Positions 25,663 through 33,666 of a stretch of 37,289 nucleotides of DNA are shown here, one piece after another. The stretch covers positions 1 to 37,289 of the forward strand of contig CALXJN010000120.1 of the NCBI GenBank assembly GCA_944388635.1, written 5' to 3'. The DNA comes from an uncultured Clostridia bacterium (GTDB taxonomy: Bacteria > Bacillota > Clostridia > TANB77 > CAG-508). The position numbers were made by a program, and so were the translations under genes. The notes below the pieces were generated by a model. It made no database searches. It was not told where the DNA came from and worked only from the letters and a program-made list of their open reading frames with translations. How positions within the stretch are numbered: the stretch's first letter is position 1; every line of letters begins with the position of its first letter.

Positions 25663-25723
25663 AGTTCAAGTTAAAAATGTGAAGGCGTACTTTTTGTACG
25701 TTAAAGCATTTTTAACTTGAACT
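25663..25723 (-). repeat. Hairpin between pflB and pflA
   Basis: AGTTCAAGTTAAAAATG (25663-25679) and its exact complement (25707-25723) form a 17-base stem; the loop contains a second small stem, GTAC-TTTTT-GTAC. The element lies in the 212-base gap between pflB and pflA, where it could slow transcription or stabilise the pflB message so that activase is made in lower amount than PflB. It may also be a repeat insertion. The rest of the gap shows no gene. Confidence 0.7.
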
Positions 25724-25752
25724 AACGACGTAATCCAAAACTTATTTTTTAA

Positions 25753-27990
25753 TTAAATTCTTTCGTGGATAGTACGATTAATAACATCTAACTGTTGCTC
25801 ACGAGTTAACTTAACAAAGTTTACAGCATATCCAGATACTCTTATTGTAAGTTGAGGATATTTCTCTGGATGATCCATAGCATCAAGAAGTAAAGCTCTA
25901 TCAAATACATTTACATTTATATGATGTCCTTCTTGAGCAAAGAAACCATCAAGCATACTTACTAGGTTATTTACTCTTGATTCTTCATCTTTACCAAGTG
26001 CTTTAGGTGTAATTGAAAATGTATATGAAATACCATCTTCAGAATATCTATATGGAAGTTTAGCGATAGAATTCATAACAGCTAATGCACCATTAGTATC
26101 TCTTCCATGTAGTGGGTTTGCACCAGGTCCAAAAGGAGCTCCTGCTCTTCTTCCATCAGGTGTATTACCAGTTGCTTTTCCATAAACAACATTAGATGTA
26201 ATAGTTAAAACTGATAATGTATGTTTAGAATGTTTGTAAGTGCAGTGCTTTTGTAATTTTCCAAGGAAAGTTTTAATAATACTAACTGCAATTTGGTCAA
26301 CTCTATCATCATCATTACCAAATTTTGGATAATCACCTTCGATTTCATAGTCAACAGCAAGTCCAGTTTCATCTCTAATAACTTTAACTTTTGAATATTT
26401 AATAGCAGAAAGTGAATCAGCAACAACTGAAAGCCCTGCTATACCGCAAGCCATAGTTCTTAAGATATTTCTATCATGAAGAGCCATTTCTATTGCTTCA
26501 TAAGAATATTTATCGTGCATATAGTGAATAGCATTTAGCGCTTTAATATAAATTTTTGCAACATACTCCATCATGTTATCAAATTTTTCCATAACTTCGT
26601 CATAATCAAGATATTCAGAAGTAATTGGAGCAAATTTTGGTGTTACTTGTTTACCAGATTTTTCGTCTCTACCACCATTGATAGCATAAAGAAGAGTTTT
26701 AGCAAGGTTTGCACGAGCACCAAAGAATTGCATTTGTTTACCAATTTGCATTGCAGAAACGCAACAAGCAATTCCGTAATCATCTCCCCAGAACTTCCTC
26801 ATTAAATCATCATTTTCATATTGGATAGATGATGTTTTAATAGAAAGATTTGTTGTATATTCCTTAAATCCTCTTGGTAATCTTGTAGACCAAAGAACTG
26901 TTAAGTTTGGCTCTGGAGCTGGTCCTAAATTTTCAAGAGTATGAAGTATTCTAAAAGAGTTTTTAGTAACTAAAGTTCTACCGTCAATTCCCATACCACC
27001 AATACTTTCTGTAACCCATACAGGATCTCCACTAAATAACTCATTATATTCAGGAGTTCTTAAAAATCTAACAAGTCTTAATTTCATAACAAAATGGTCA
27101 ACGATTTCTTGAACTTCATCCTCTGTTAAAGTTCCGTTTTTTAAATCTCTCTCGAAATAAATATCTAAGAAAGTAGAAGTTCTACCAATGCTCATTGCAG
27201 CACCATTTTGATCTTTGATTGCAGCAAGATATCCAAAGTATAGCCATTGAACAGCTTCTTTAGCATTAGTTGCAGGTTTAGAAATATCATAACCGTATTT
27301 TAATGCCATAGCTTTTAAAGCTTCTAAAGCTCTAACTTGTTCTGCAAATTCTTCTCTTTCTCTTACTAGTTCCTCTGTAAATTCATCATGATTTAGTAAA
27401 TCAATAATATGTTTTCTATCTTCAATTAAAGCATCAACACCATAAAGGGCAACACGTCTATAATCTCCAATAATTCTTCCACGACCATATCCGTCAGGAA
27501 GACCTGTAATAAGATGAGAGCTTCTTGCAGCTCTTATATCAGGTGTATAAACATCAAAAACACCGTCATTATGAGTTTTTCTTGTTCCATGGAAAATTTT
27601 ATCTGTTTCAGGATCTACTTTTTTTCCATAAGCTTCGCAAGATTTTTCAACGATTCTTATACCACCAAAAGGCATGATAGCTCTTTTAAGTGGTGCATCT
27701 GTTTGAAGCCCAACTATTTGCTCTAAATCTTTATCAATATAACCAGCATCATGAGCAGTTATAGTAGATATTGTTTTAGTATCTATGTCTAAAACGCCAC
27801 CTTCTGCAGCTTTTTCCTTTTTATACAATTCTAAAACTTCATCCCATAATTTCTTTGTTCTCGCAGTAGGACCTACTAAGAAAGATGAATCACCTTCATA
27901 TGGTGTATAGTTAGTTTGAATAAAATTTCTTACGTCTATTTCTTTTTGCCAGTCTCCACATTGAAAACCATTCCAAGCATCAAACTTCAT
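25753..27990 (-). CDS. pflB: Formate acetyltransferase (pyruvate formate-lyase)
   Basis: PflB splits pyruvate with CoA into acetyl-CoA and formate, a key anaerobic step. The 745-residue product has the two catalytic cysteines in GIACCVSAMQIGKQ and the glycyl radical loop RVSGYAVNFVKLT near the C terminus. GFAEGRIIGDYRR-type substrate-site residues appear as DGYGRGRIIGDYRRVALYG. Ala replaces the usual Pro in CCVSPM. The start at 27990 (MKFDAWNGF) is chosen because TGGAGG lies 8 bases upstream; the longer frame to 28065 runs through the promoter. It has no in-frame CGG. pflA follows on the same strand. Confidence 0.98.
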   Translation of the reverse strand: MKFDAWNGFQCGDWQKEIDVRNFIQTNYTPYEGDSSFLVGPTARTKKLWDEVLELYKKEKAAEGGVLDIDTKTISTITAHDAGYIDKDLEQIVGLQTDAPLKRAIMPFGGIRIVEKSCEAYGKKVDPETDKIFHGTRKTHNDGVFDVYTPDIRAARSSHLITGLPDGYGRGRIIGDYRRVALYGVDALIEDRKHIIDLLNHDEFTEELVREREEFAEQVRALEALKAMALKYGYDISKPATNAKEAVQWLYFGYLAAIKDQNGAAMSIGRTSTFLDIYFERDLKNGTLTEDEVQEIVDHFVMKLRLVRFLRTPEYNELFSGDPVWVTESIGGMGIDGRTLVTKNSFRILHTLENLGPAPEPNLTVLWSTRLPRGFKEYTTNLSIKTSSIQYENDDLMRKFWGDDYGIACCVSAMQIGKQMQFFGARANLAKTLLYAINGGRDEKSGKQVTPKFAPITSEYLDYDEVMEKFDNMMEYVAKIYIKALNAIHYMHDKYSYEAIEMALHDRNILRTMACGIAGLSVVADSLSAIKYSKVKVIRDETGLAVDYEIEGDYPKFGNDDDRVDQIAVSIIKTFLGKLQKHCTYKHSKHTLSVLTITSNVVYGKATGNTPDGRRAGAPFGPGANPLHGRDTNGALAVMNSIAKLPYRYSEDGISYTFSITPKALGKDEESRVNNLVSMLDGFFAQEGHHINVNVFDRALLLDAMDHPEKYPQLTIRVSGYAVNFVKLTREQQLDVINRTIHERI

Positions 27991-28033
27991 AAAAATACCT
28001 CCATTTTTTAAAAAAATTTTTCTAATCAATAGT

Positions 28034-28062
28034 ATTATACACCGTAAGCTTAAAAATATCAA
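28034..28062 (-). promoter_or_regulatory. Promoter of pflB
   Basis: On the minus strand TTGATA, a 17-base spacer and TATAAT lie about 45 bases before the pflB start. Confidence 0.75.
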
Positions 28063-28139
28063 CAATTTACGACAAAACTACTTGTAAAAAAATAGAAAAC
28101 AAGATAAAATATATTAGATAAAATGAGGAGGACAAAAAA

Positions 28140-28698
28140 GTGTATTTAATTGTAGGTTTAGGAAATCCAGAAGAAGAATATTCAAATACAAGACATAATA
28201 TGGGATTTGATACATTAAACGAACTAGCTAAAAGAAATGGAATAGAAATAAATAGGAATAAATATAATTCATTATACGGACAAGGAATTATAAAAAATGA
28301 AAAAGTCATACTTGTAAAACCACAAACATATATGAATTTAAGTGGAATTGCAGTAAAACAATTTAAAGATTTTTATAAAATTGAAGGAAATAAAATAATT
28401 ATAGTACATGATGATATAGATATAAAAGAAGGAACAATTAAAATTAGAAAAACAGGAGGAGCTGGAACTCATAATGGAATGAAGTCAGTTGTACAAGAAC
28501 TTGGAAATAAAGAATTTTATAGAATAAGAATTGGAGTTCGGAAATCCTGATAAACAAAAAGATTTAAAAGATTTTGTGTTAGAAAAAATAAATAAAGAAG
28601 AAAGAAAAATATTAGATGAAGCAATAGAAACAGGAGCAAAAGCAATAGAAGAAATTATAGAAAATGGTGTTGATATTGCTATGAATAAATATAACTAA
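28140..28698 (+). CDS. pth: Peptidyl-tRNA hydrolase, one CGG +1 shift needed
   Basis: Pth releases tRNA from peptidyl-tRNA dropped by ribosomes; it is essential in most bacteria. It begins MYLIVGLGNPEEEYSNTRHN, with the catalytic His in TRHNMGF, followed by KPQTYMNLSG, the Asp in HDDIDI and GGAGTHNGMKS. The standard frame ends after RIRIGV; skipping C28539 gives GNPDKQKDLKDFVLEK, the expected Pth sequence (RIGVGxP). The repaired length is 185 residues (559 bases, 186 codons plus one). GAGGAGG lies upstream of the GTG start. If CGG stalls ribosomes and causes drop-off, this enzyme would be under special demand in this organism. Confidence 0.94.
28539..28542 (+). other. CGGA +1 shift site 10 (pth)
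   Basis: GTT is followed by in-frame CGG (codon 134). Skipping C28539 gives R-I-G-V-G-N-P, a strongly conserved Pth motif. Confidence 0.94.
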
Positions 28699-28740
28699 TA
28701 ATCAATATCTTATTTATGTTATTTATCGAGTGGAGGAAAA

Positions 28741-29925
28741 ATGAAAGAAATATTTATAAAAAAGACAGATAATATCACACAAATTGTGCTTTTGGAAAAT
28801 GGAAATGTAATTGAAAAATATGAAGAAAATGATAAGAAAAAAAGGCTTGAAGAAAAAATATATTTAGGAAAAGTTCAAAATGTACTTCAAGGAATGCAAG
28901 CAGCGTTTATAGATATTGGAGAAGATAGAAATACTTTTATACATTTGAAAGATATACTTCCTAAAATAAATGTTGTAAAACAAAAAGAAGCGCAAGAAGA
29001 GAAAAATATAAAAAAATTAATAAAAGTAAATGATAAAATATTGATACAAGTAAAAAGAGATGCAACAAAAATGAAAGGAGCTAAAGTTTCAACACATATT
29101 AGCATCCCAAGTAGATATTTTGTATTAATGCCAGAGACAGATATAAGAACAATATCACAAAAAATCGAAGATATTAAAGAAAGAGAAAGATTAAATAATA
29201 TAATAAATGAAATACTTCCAAATAATTTTGGAGTAATTGTTAGAACATCAGCATTAGGAAAAACAAAAGAAGATTTAAAAAAAGATTTAGATAAATCAAT
29301 AAAAACATGGGAAAAAATAGAAAAGATAAAAAATGACGAAAACTCAATTGCACCAATGGTTGTATATAATGGACAAAGCTTTATAGAAAAATTATTAACA
29401 GACTTAGTAGATAAAGATATTACTAGAATAGTCGTAAATAATAAAAAGAATTATGAAGAAGTAAAAAATATATTAGAAAAGTTTGAAGAAAAGGAAATCA
29501 AAGTAGAACTTAAAGAAAAAGAAGATATATTTAAAATATATGATATAGAAGACCAACTTGAGAAAGCAAATCAAAGAAAGATATGGCTTAAATGTGGTGG
29601 ATTTATCACAATAGATAAAACAGAAGCACTAACAGCAATAGATGTGAATTCTGGAAAATATATTGGAAATAAAAATTTAGAACAAACTGTATTTAAAGTA
29701 AATAGTGAAGCTAGCATAGAAATTGCAAAACAATTAAGACTAAGAGACATTGGAGGTATCATAATAATAGATTATATTGATATGCTAGATGATGAACATA
29801 AAAAAGAAATCATAAAAGTATTAGAAGAAAGTCTTAAGCAAGATAGATCTAAAACACAAATAGTAGGATTTTCAAAACTTAATTTGTTAGAAATGACAAG
29901 AAAACATATGAAAGGAGGAGAATAA
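28741..29925 (+). CDS. rng: Ribonuclease G/E family protein
   Basis: This 394-residue endoribonuclease processes rRNA and decays mRNA at A/U-rich single-stranded sites. It has an N-terminal S1-type RNA-binding domain (IYLGKVQNVLQGMQAAFIDIG at about residue 40), a 5'-sensor/RNase H-like region and the DNase I-like catalytic domain with both metal-binding aspartates: TAIDVNSGKY and GGIIIIDYIDM. It ends at SKLNLLEMTRKHMKGGE, so the zinc-link cysteines and small domain of E. coli RNase E are absent, giving a compact form. AGTGGAGG lies 5 bases before the ATG. The bofA-like gene follows with a one-base gap. Confidence 0.93.
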   Translation: MKEIFIKKTDNITQIVLLENGNVIEKYEENDKKKRLEEKIYLGKVQNVLQGMQAAFIDIGEDRNTFIHLKDILPKINVVKQKEAQEEKNIKKLIKVNDKILIQVKRDATKMKGAKVSTHISIPSRYFVLMPETDIRTISQKIEDIKERERLNNIINEILPNNFGVIVRTSALGKTKEDLKKDLDKSIKTWEKIEKIKNDENSIAPMVVYNGQSFIEKLLTDLVDKDITRIVVNNKKNYEEVKNILEKFEEKEIKVELKEKEDIFKIYDIEDQLEKANQRKIWLKCGGFITIDKTEALTAIDVNSGKYIGNKNLEQTVFKVNSEASIEIAKQLRLRDIGGIIIIDYIDMLDDEHKKEIIKVLEESLKQDRSKTQIVGFSKLNLLEMTRKHMKGGE

Positions 29926-29926
29926 A

Positions 29927-30166
29927 ATGACAATAGCAATGTACATCATAGCACTTTTAGTGTTATTTATAGTTTTAAAACTATTATCATTACCAATGCG
30001 AATAATAATCAAATTTATTATAAATGCAATAGTTGGTGGAATAGTAATACTTATTCTTAATTTGTTTGGATTAGGATTAGAATTAACTTGGATAACAGCA
30101 GCAATTGTCGGATTTTTAGGAGTACCAGGAGTAATAATTGTTGCAATAATGCAATTCTTACTATAA
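29927..30166 (+). CDS. BofA-like small membrane protein
   Basis: The 79-residue protein consists of about two or three hydrophobic helices with LPMRIIIKFIINAIVGGIVILILNL in the middle and WITAAIVGFLGVPGVIIVAI near the end, matching the pro-sigma-K processing inhibitor BofA family in length and in its GVPGVI motif. In B. subtilis BofA holds the sigma-K protease in check during sporulation; homologues also occur in non-sporing Clostridia. No other sporulation gene is in the window, so spore formation cannot be inferred. It starts just after rng with GGAGG upstream, and the transcript ends at the hairpin at 30180. Confidence 0.8.
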   Translation: MTIAMYIIALLVLFIVLKLLSLPMRIIIKFIINAIVGGIVILILNLFGLGLELTWITAAIVGFLGVPGVIIVAIMQFLL

Positions 30167-30231
30167 TAAATATCATAAACCTCCTAAAACAAGAATACAA
30201 TTTAGTAACTTGTTTTAGGAGGAATTTTTAT
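30167..30231 (+). repeat. Hairpin direct repeat, copy 1 (before the TA module)
   Basis: A 65-base unit starts TAAATATCATAAACC and contains the stem CCTCCTAAAACAAG (30180-30193) with CTTGTTTTAGGAGG (30209-30222), then GAATTTTTAT. It recurs at 30956-31020. It can act as the terminator of rng-bofA. Confidence 0.88.
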
Positions 30232-30309
30232 TACATACAAAAGAATTGATAAATATTAAAAGATATGTTATACTTAAAACATAATAAAGTTTATCTTAGG
30301 AGAAAAATT

Positions 30310-30618
30310 ATGAGTGAAAAAGTATATACGATAGAAGAAATAAAAAAAATATTAGGAGAAATATTAAAAGACAAGCCTGTATATCAAGTAATTTTATTTG
30401 GTTCATATGCAAAGAAGAAAGCTACCAAAAAAAGTGATATAGATTTGATAATTGATACAAATTCACAATTAAAAGGTTTTGCATTATTAAAATTAATCTG
30501 TGAAATAAAAGAAAAATTACAGAAAGAAGTCGACGGATTTGAAAAATATGAGATAGAAGAAAATTCATTGATAGATAAAGAAATTAAAAAAAGTGGAGTA
30601 GTTGTGTATGAAAAATAA
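30310..30618 (+). CDS. MNT-type nucleotidyltransferase antitoxin (MntA-like)
   Basis: The 102-residue protein has the minimal nucleotidyltransferase motif GSYAKKKATKKSDIDLII at about residues 33-50, with the GS pair and the two metal-binding aspartates (SDID). MntA proteins paired with HepT block the toxin by attaching AMP residues to a tyrosine in the HEPN motif; the HepT partner overlaps the end of this gene. The start at 30310 is chosen because TTAGGAGA lies 7 bases upstream; the longer frame from 30265 covers that site. The usual Arg after GS is Ala here, common in divergent members. Confidence 0.9.
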   Translation: MSEKVYTIEEIKKILGEILKDKPVYQVILFGSYAKKKATKKSDIDLIIDTNSQLKGFALLKLICEIKEKLQKEVDGFEKYEIEENSLIDKEIKKSGVVVYEK

Positions 30619-30958
30619 AGAATATATGTCAATAAAGAAGATGATAGAATATATAAATAAAGCATTGAAATATACAAAAGGAAGCACATTTGAAACTTTT
30701 TCAAAGAATGAAGAAAAAGTAGATGCAACAATTTTTGCAATAAGTCAAATAGGTGAATTAGTAAAGAATATAAGTAAAATTACAATGGAAAAGTATAGCA
30801 ATATAGAATGGGTTGTTATAAAAAATTTAAGAAATAAAATTGTACATGATTATGAAGGAATAAAATTAGATTTTATCTGGGACATTGTAACAAAAGACAT
30901 AATACAGTTGAAAATGGATTTAGAAACAATATTAGAAAAAGAAAATATAAAAGATTAA
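30608..30958 (+). CDS. HEPN ribonuclease toxin (HepT-like)
   Basis: The 116-residue protein is an all-helical HEPN-domain toxin with the catalytic RX4-6H motif followed by Tyr: RNKIVHDYEG at about residue 78. HepT toxins cut RNA (tRNA in characterised cases) as dimers, and the Tyr of the motif is the AMPylation target of MntA. The ATG at 30608 overlaps the antitoxin end by 11 bases, so the two are coupled. The stop TAA lies at the first bases of the second hairpin repeat. The module probably protects against phage or stabilises its region. Confidence 0.9.
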   Translation: MKNKEYMSIKKMIEYINKALKYTKGSTFETFSKNEEKVDATIFAISQIGELVKNISKITMEKYSNIEWVVIKNLRNKIVHDYEGIKLDFIWDIVTKDIIQLKMDLETILEKENIKD

Positions 30959-31020
30959 ATATCATAAACCTCCCAAAACAAGAATACAATTAAGTAACTT
31001 GTTTTGGGAGGAATTTTTAT
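30956..31020 (+). repeat. Hairpin direct repeat, copy 2 (after the TA module)
   Basis: This copy has the stem CCTCCCAAAACAAG (30969-30982) with CTTGTTTTGGGAGG (30998-31011). The T-to-C change in one arm is matched by A-to-G in the other, so pairing is kept. The 3' arm contains GGGAGG, the ribosome binding site of the deacetylase gene at 31019, so the structure could hide that site. Confidence 0.88.
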
Positions 31021-31747
31021 GTTTTTTATTTTAAATAAACAAAAAATATACTCATATTTAGTTGCAGCAAGTACTGTTGTAATTTTATTTATTCTTTCAT
31101 TTTATTTCACAAATACAGAAACGAAAACATTAGAAACATCTTCAAATGTTGAAAATTTAAAACCAATATATAATGTAGAAACAGAACAAAAGAGAATATC
31201 ATTAACTATAAATTGTGTATGGAAAGCAGATGATATTGACAAAATATTAAATGCATTAGATAAATGTAATGTAAAAGCAACATTTTTTATGGTAGGAGAA
31301 TGGATAGATAAATATCCAGAATATGTAAAAAAGATAGCAAACAAAGGACATGAATTAGCTAATCATTCTGATAAACACTTACATGTAAACACTTTAAATT
31401 ATGAACAAAATGTAGAAGAAATACTAAAATGTACTGAAAAAATTAAAAAAATCACTGGAAAAGATACAAAATTATATAGATGTCCTTATGGAGAATATAA
31501 TGACACAGTCATAAAAGCTGCAACAGATAATGGTTATAAAGTAATACAATGGTCAATAGATACTTTAGATTATCAAGGATTAGATGCCTCACAAATGTGG
31601 GATATAATTAATAAAGACTTAAGAAATGGAAGCATTATATTAATGCATAATGGAACAGATAATACGGCAAATAGCTTGGAAACTATAATAAAAAATATCC
31701 AAAAAGAAGGATATAATATAGTAAAAGTATCAGAACTGATAAAATGA
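31019..31747 (+). CDS. Polysaccharide deacetylase, NodB-like (PdaB-type)
   Basis: The 242-residue protein has a membrane anchor (residues 9-31) and an extracytoplasmic NodB domain from about 60. Motif 1 is LTINCVWKADDID, where Asn replaces the usual first Asp of TFDDG, as seen in the NCAWGADD-like clostridial subgroup; motif 2 is ELANHSDKHLHVN with both metal-binding His; motif 3 is LYRCPYGEYND; later QWSIDTLDYQG and IILMHNG match the remaining motifs. It probably trims acetyl groups from peptidoglycan or another cell-wall glycan; the changed first motif makes activity uncertain. The ATG at 31019 follows GGGAGG by 7 bases. Confidence 0.9.
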   Translation: MFFILNKQKIYSYLVAASTVVILFILSFYFTNTETKTLETSSNVENLKPIYNVETEQKRISLTINCVWKADDIDKILNALDKCNVKATFFMVGEWIDKYPEYVKKIANKGHELANHSDKHLHVNTLNYEQNVEEILKCTEKIKKITGKDTKLYRCPYGEYNDTVIKAATDNGYKVIQWSIDTLDYQGLDASQMWDIINKDLRNGSIILMHNGTDNTANSLETIIKNIQKEGYNIVKVSELIK

Positions 31748-31803
31748 ATAAAATAAGTATAAAATGGATATAATAAGCTATATTTAAAAATGGAGGGGTT
31801 AAA

Positions 31804-32322
31804 GTGGCTTTTATAGGAGTTATTGCTGAGAGCAAAAACGAAATGCAAATAAAAAAAATCATAAGCAAGAATTTAAACTCAGAAAATAAAGAACATACAG
31901 TAATAACTATTAATAGTAAAAGCATTGATAATATAAAAAATATTAGATTTGAAACAATACTTGTAATATCTTTAGAAGAATTGTCAAAAAAGTATAGTGC
32001 GATAAATGAAATATTAAAAAACGCTAAATATCTAGTAATTAACTCAGATATAGATGAGAACAATTTAGAATTTATAAATAATACAAAAGTAAATGCAATA
32101 ACATTTGGATTTAATCAAAAAGCTACAATTACAGCATCTAGTGTTGAAGATAACCTAATGTTATGTATTCAAAGAAAAATAATAGATGTAAACAGAAATA
32201 TCTTAGAGCCACAAGAGATAGAGATAAAAAATAACGGCAAAAAATTGTCAAATAGTAGCCATAATGCAATGGGAATTGCCTCAATATTGCTAATTTATGG
32301 GAAAAAAGAAATAATTTTCTAA
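31804..32322 (+). CDS. Unknown protein with Mur-ligase-like features
   Basis: The 172-residue protein starts at GTG after GGAGGGG. It contains VNAITFGFNQKATITASSVEDNLMLC and an end segment SHNAMGIASILLIYGK. The first resembles the central part of Mur ligases and related cell-wall enzymes (ITFGFN, then ASSV), and HNAMGIASILLIYG resembles the Mur ligase NxxNxxAAxA motif. It lacks a P-loop, so it cannot be an active ligase by itself and may be a reduced relative with a regulatory or binding role. It sits between a deacetylase and an SSB-like gene. The assignment is tentative. Confidence 0.5.
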   Translation: MAFIGVIAESKNEMQIKKIISKNLNSENKEHTVITINSKSIDNIKNIRFETILVISLEELSKKYSAINEILKNAKYLVINSDIDENNLEFINNTKVNAITFGFNQKATITASSVEDNLMLCIQRKIIDVNRNILEPQEIEIKNNGKKLSNSSHNAMGIASILLIYGKKEIIF

Positions 32323-32340
32323 AAATTTTAACATTTTATG

Positions 32341-32369
32341 TAGACAAACTCAAAAATATGTAGTATAAT
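32341..32369 (+). promoter_or_regulatory. Promoter of the SSB-like gene
   Basis: TAGACA (32341-32346), a 17-base spacer and TATAAT (32364-32369) leave a leader of about 120 bases before the TTG start. The leader has a small stem (ATTACAAT..ATTGTAAT). Confidence 0.7.
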
Positions 32370-32506
32370 AAGTATGTACACTAATAAGAAATACAATAGA
32401 CAAGCAAAAACATTACAATAAAAATTGTAATAAAAGAAAGATACGTATGAAATTATTACTAAGGTAAAGAAAATTTCCTACGTAAAAGAATAGGGAGGAA
32501 AAGAAA

Positions 32507-33217
32507 TTGAACACAAATTATTTGGATAATAACCATTTAGTGCTAGTGGGAAAAATTACAAGCGAAAAAAGATTTAGTCATGAAATTTATGGAGAAAGTT
32601 TTTACATATTTGATTTAGAAGTTCCACGTTTAAGTGAAACATTTGACATCATACCAGTAACAATATCTGAACGATTAATTAATGACGAAGAATTACAAAT
32701 CGGTAAAAAAATAGTAGTAAAAGGACAATTCAGATCATACAATAGCTATGAAAATGAAAAAAACAGATTAATCTTAACAGTATTTGCTAAAGACATAATA
32801 TTTGAAAACGAAATAGAAGAAAGAGCAAAAGAAGATGATGAGATTAATTTAGATGTATCAAACGAAGTTGTACTAATTGGACATATTTGCAAAAAACCAA
32901 TTTATAGAAAAACACCATTTGGAAGAGAAATTGCAGATTTACTACTTGCAGTAAACAGAGCATATAGTAAATCAGACTACATACCAGCAATAGCCTGGGG
33001 AAGAAATGCAAGATTTTGTGATAAACTAGAAGTTGGAGCACAAGTTAAAGCAATAGGAAGAGTACAATCTAGAAAATATGAAAAGAAATATGAAGACGGA
33101 ACAGTAATAGAAAGAGTAGCTTATGAAGTTTCAATCTCAAGCTTAGAAGTTATAGACGAAAAAGAAGGAGAAGGAACAGAGCGAGCAGAAGAAACTCAAA
33201 CAGCAGAAGCTGTATAA
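32507..33217 (+). CDS. Single-stranded DNA-binding protein-like, two OB domains
   Basis: The 236-residue protein seems to carry two OB folds in tandem: residues 8-105 (NHLVLVGKITSEKRFSHEIYG, then VVKGQFRSYNSYENEKNRL) and 118-220 (NEVVLIGHICKKPIYRKTPFG, DYIPAIAWGRNARF, KAIGRVQSRKYEKKYEDG), the latter closely following SSB. It lacks the acidic DDDIPF tail of replicative SSB, so it is probably a specialised paralogue, not the main one. The start is TTG with GGGAGG 8 bases upstream. It has its own promoter and a strong terminator. Confidence 0.85.
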   Translation: MNTNYLDNNHLVLVGKITSEKRFSHEIYGESFYIFDLEVPRLSETFDIIPVTISERLINDEELQIGKKIVVKGQFRSYNSYENEKNRLILTVFAKDIIFENEIEERAKEDDEINLDVSNEVVLIGHICKKPIYRKTPFGREIADLLLAVNRAYSKSDYIPAIAWGRNARFCDKLEVGAQVKAIGRVQSRKYEKKYEDGTVIERVAYEVSISSLEVIDEKEGEGTERAEETQTAEAV

Positions 33218-33250
33218 AGATGAATTTATCTAACCTTAACATAAAAAACG

Positions 33251-33283
33251 AAAATCTCAAGTTAAAAACTTGAGATTTTTTTT
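33251..33283 (+). terminator. Terminator of the SSB-like gene
   Basis: AAAATCTCAAGTT (33251-33263) pairs with AACTTGAGATTTT (33267-33279) and a T-run follows. Confidence 0.9.
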
Positions 33284-33321
33284 GAGAAAATATCGTAACC
33301 TCTCCTCATTAAACTAATACC

Positions 33322-33576
33322 CTAAATTGCTAAATCTTTTTTTATTTTATTAATTTTAAAAGCAGCAGCAAAAAAAGAAGCAGCAAAAGATATTGATAAA
33401 TGTATGATTTCAATTCCTATGTAATATATAAGATTAGAAGATTTAAAAGATATGTAATAAGTTAAAATTAAAGTTCCAATAATTGAAACAATTAGAGAAA
33501 AATACAAGCCATTTATAAGTATTTTTTTTATTTTTAAATCAAAGTTCTTTATAGTCAAAATCAATTTATTAAGCAT
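33322..33576 (-). CDS. Small membrane protein, unknown
   Basis: From an ATG at 33576 (TGGAGG 8 bases upstream) the product is 84 residues with two membrane helices (about residues 24-46, NGLYFSLIVSIIGTLILTYY, and 52-74, IYYIGIEIIHLSISFAASFF) and a basic end (KINKIKKDLAI). No family is recognised. It is downstream of the HAD gene on the minus strand but a terminator lies between them, so it is probably a separate transcript. Confidence 0.65.
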   Translation of the reverse strand: MLNKLILTIKNFDLKIKKILINGLYFSLIVSIIGTLILTYYISFKSSNLIYYIGIEIIHLSISFAASFFAAAFKINKIKKDLAI

Positions 33577-33599
33577 AATAATTACCTCCATAAAACAAA

Positions 33600-33633
33600 A
33601 GCTCTAAAACTATGTTAACATAATTTTAGAGCT
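33600..33633 (-). terminator. Terminator of the HAD gene
   Basis: AGCTCTAAAATTATG (minus strand) pairs with CATAGTTTTAGAGCT around a TTAA loop, followed by a T-rich stretch on the minus strand. Confidence 0.85.
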
Positions 33634-33666
33634 AAATCAATTGTAATTATTGGTAAATAAAATAAT

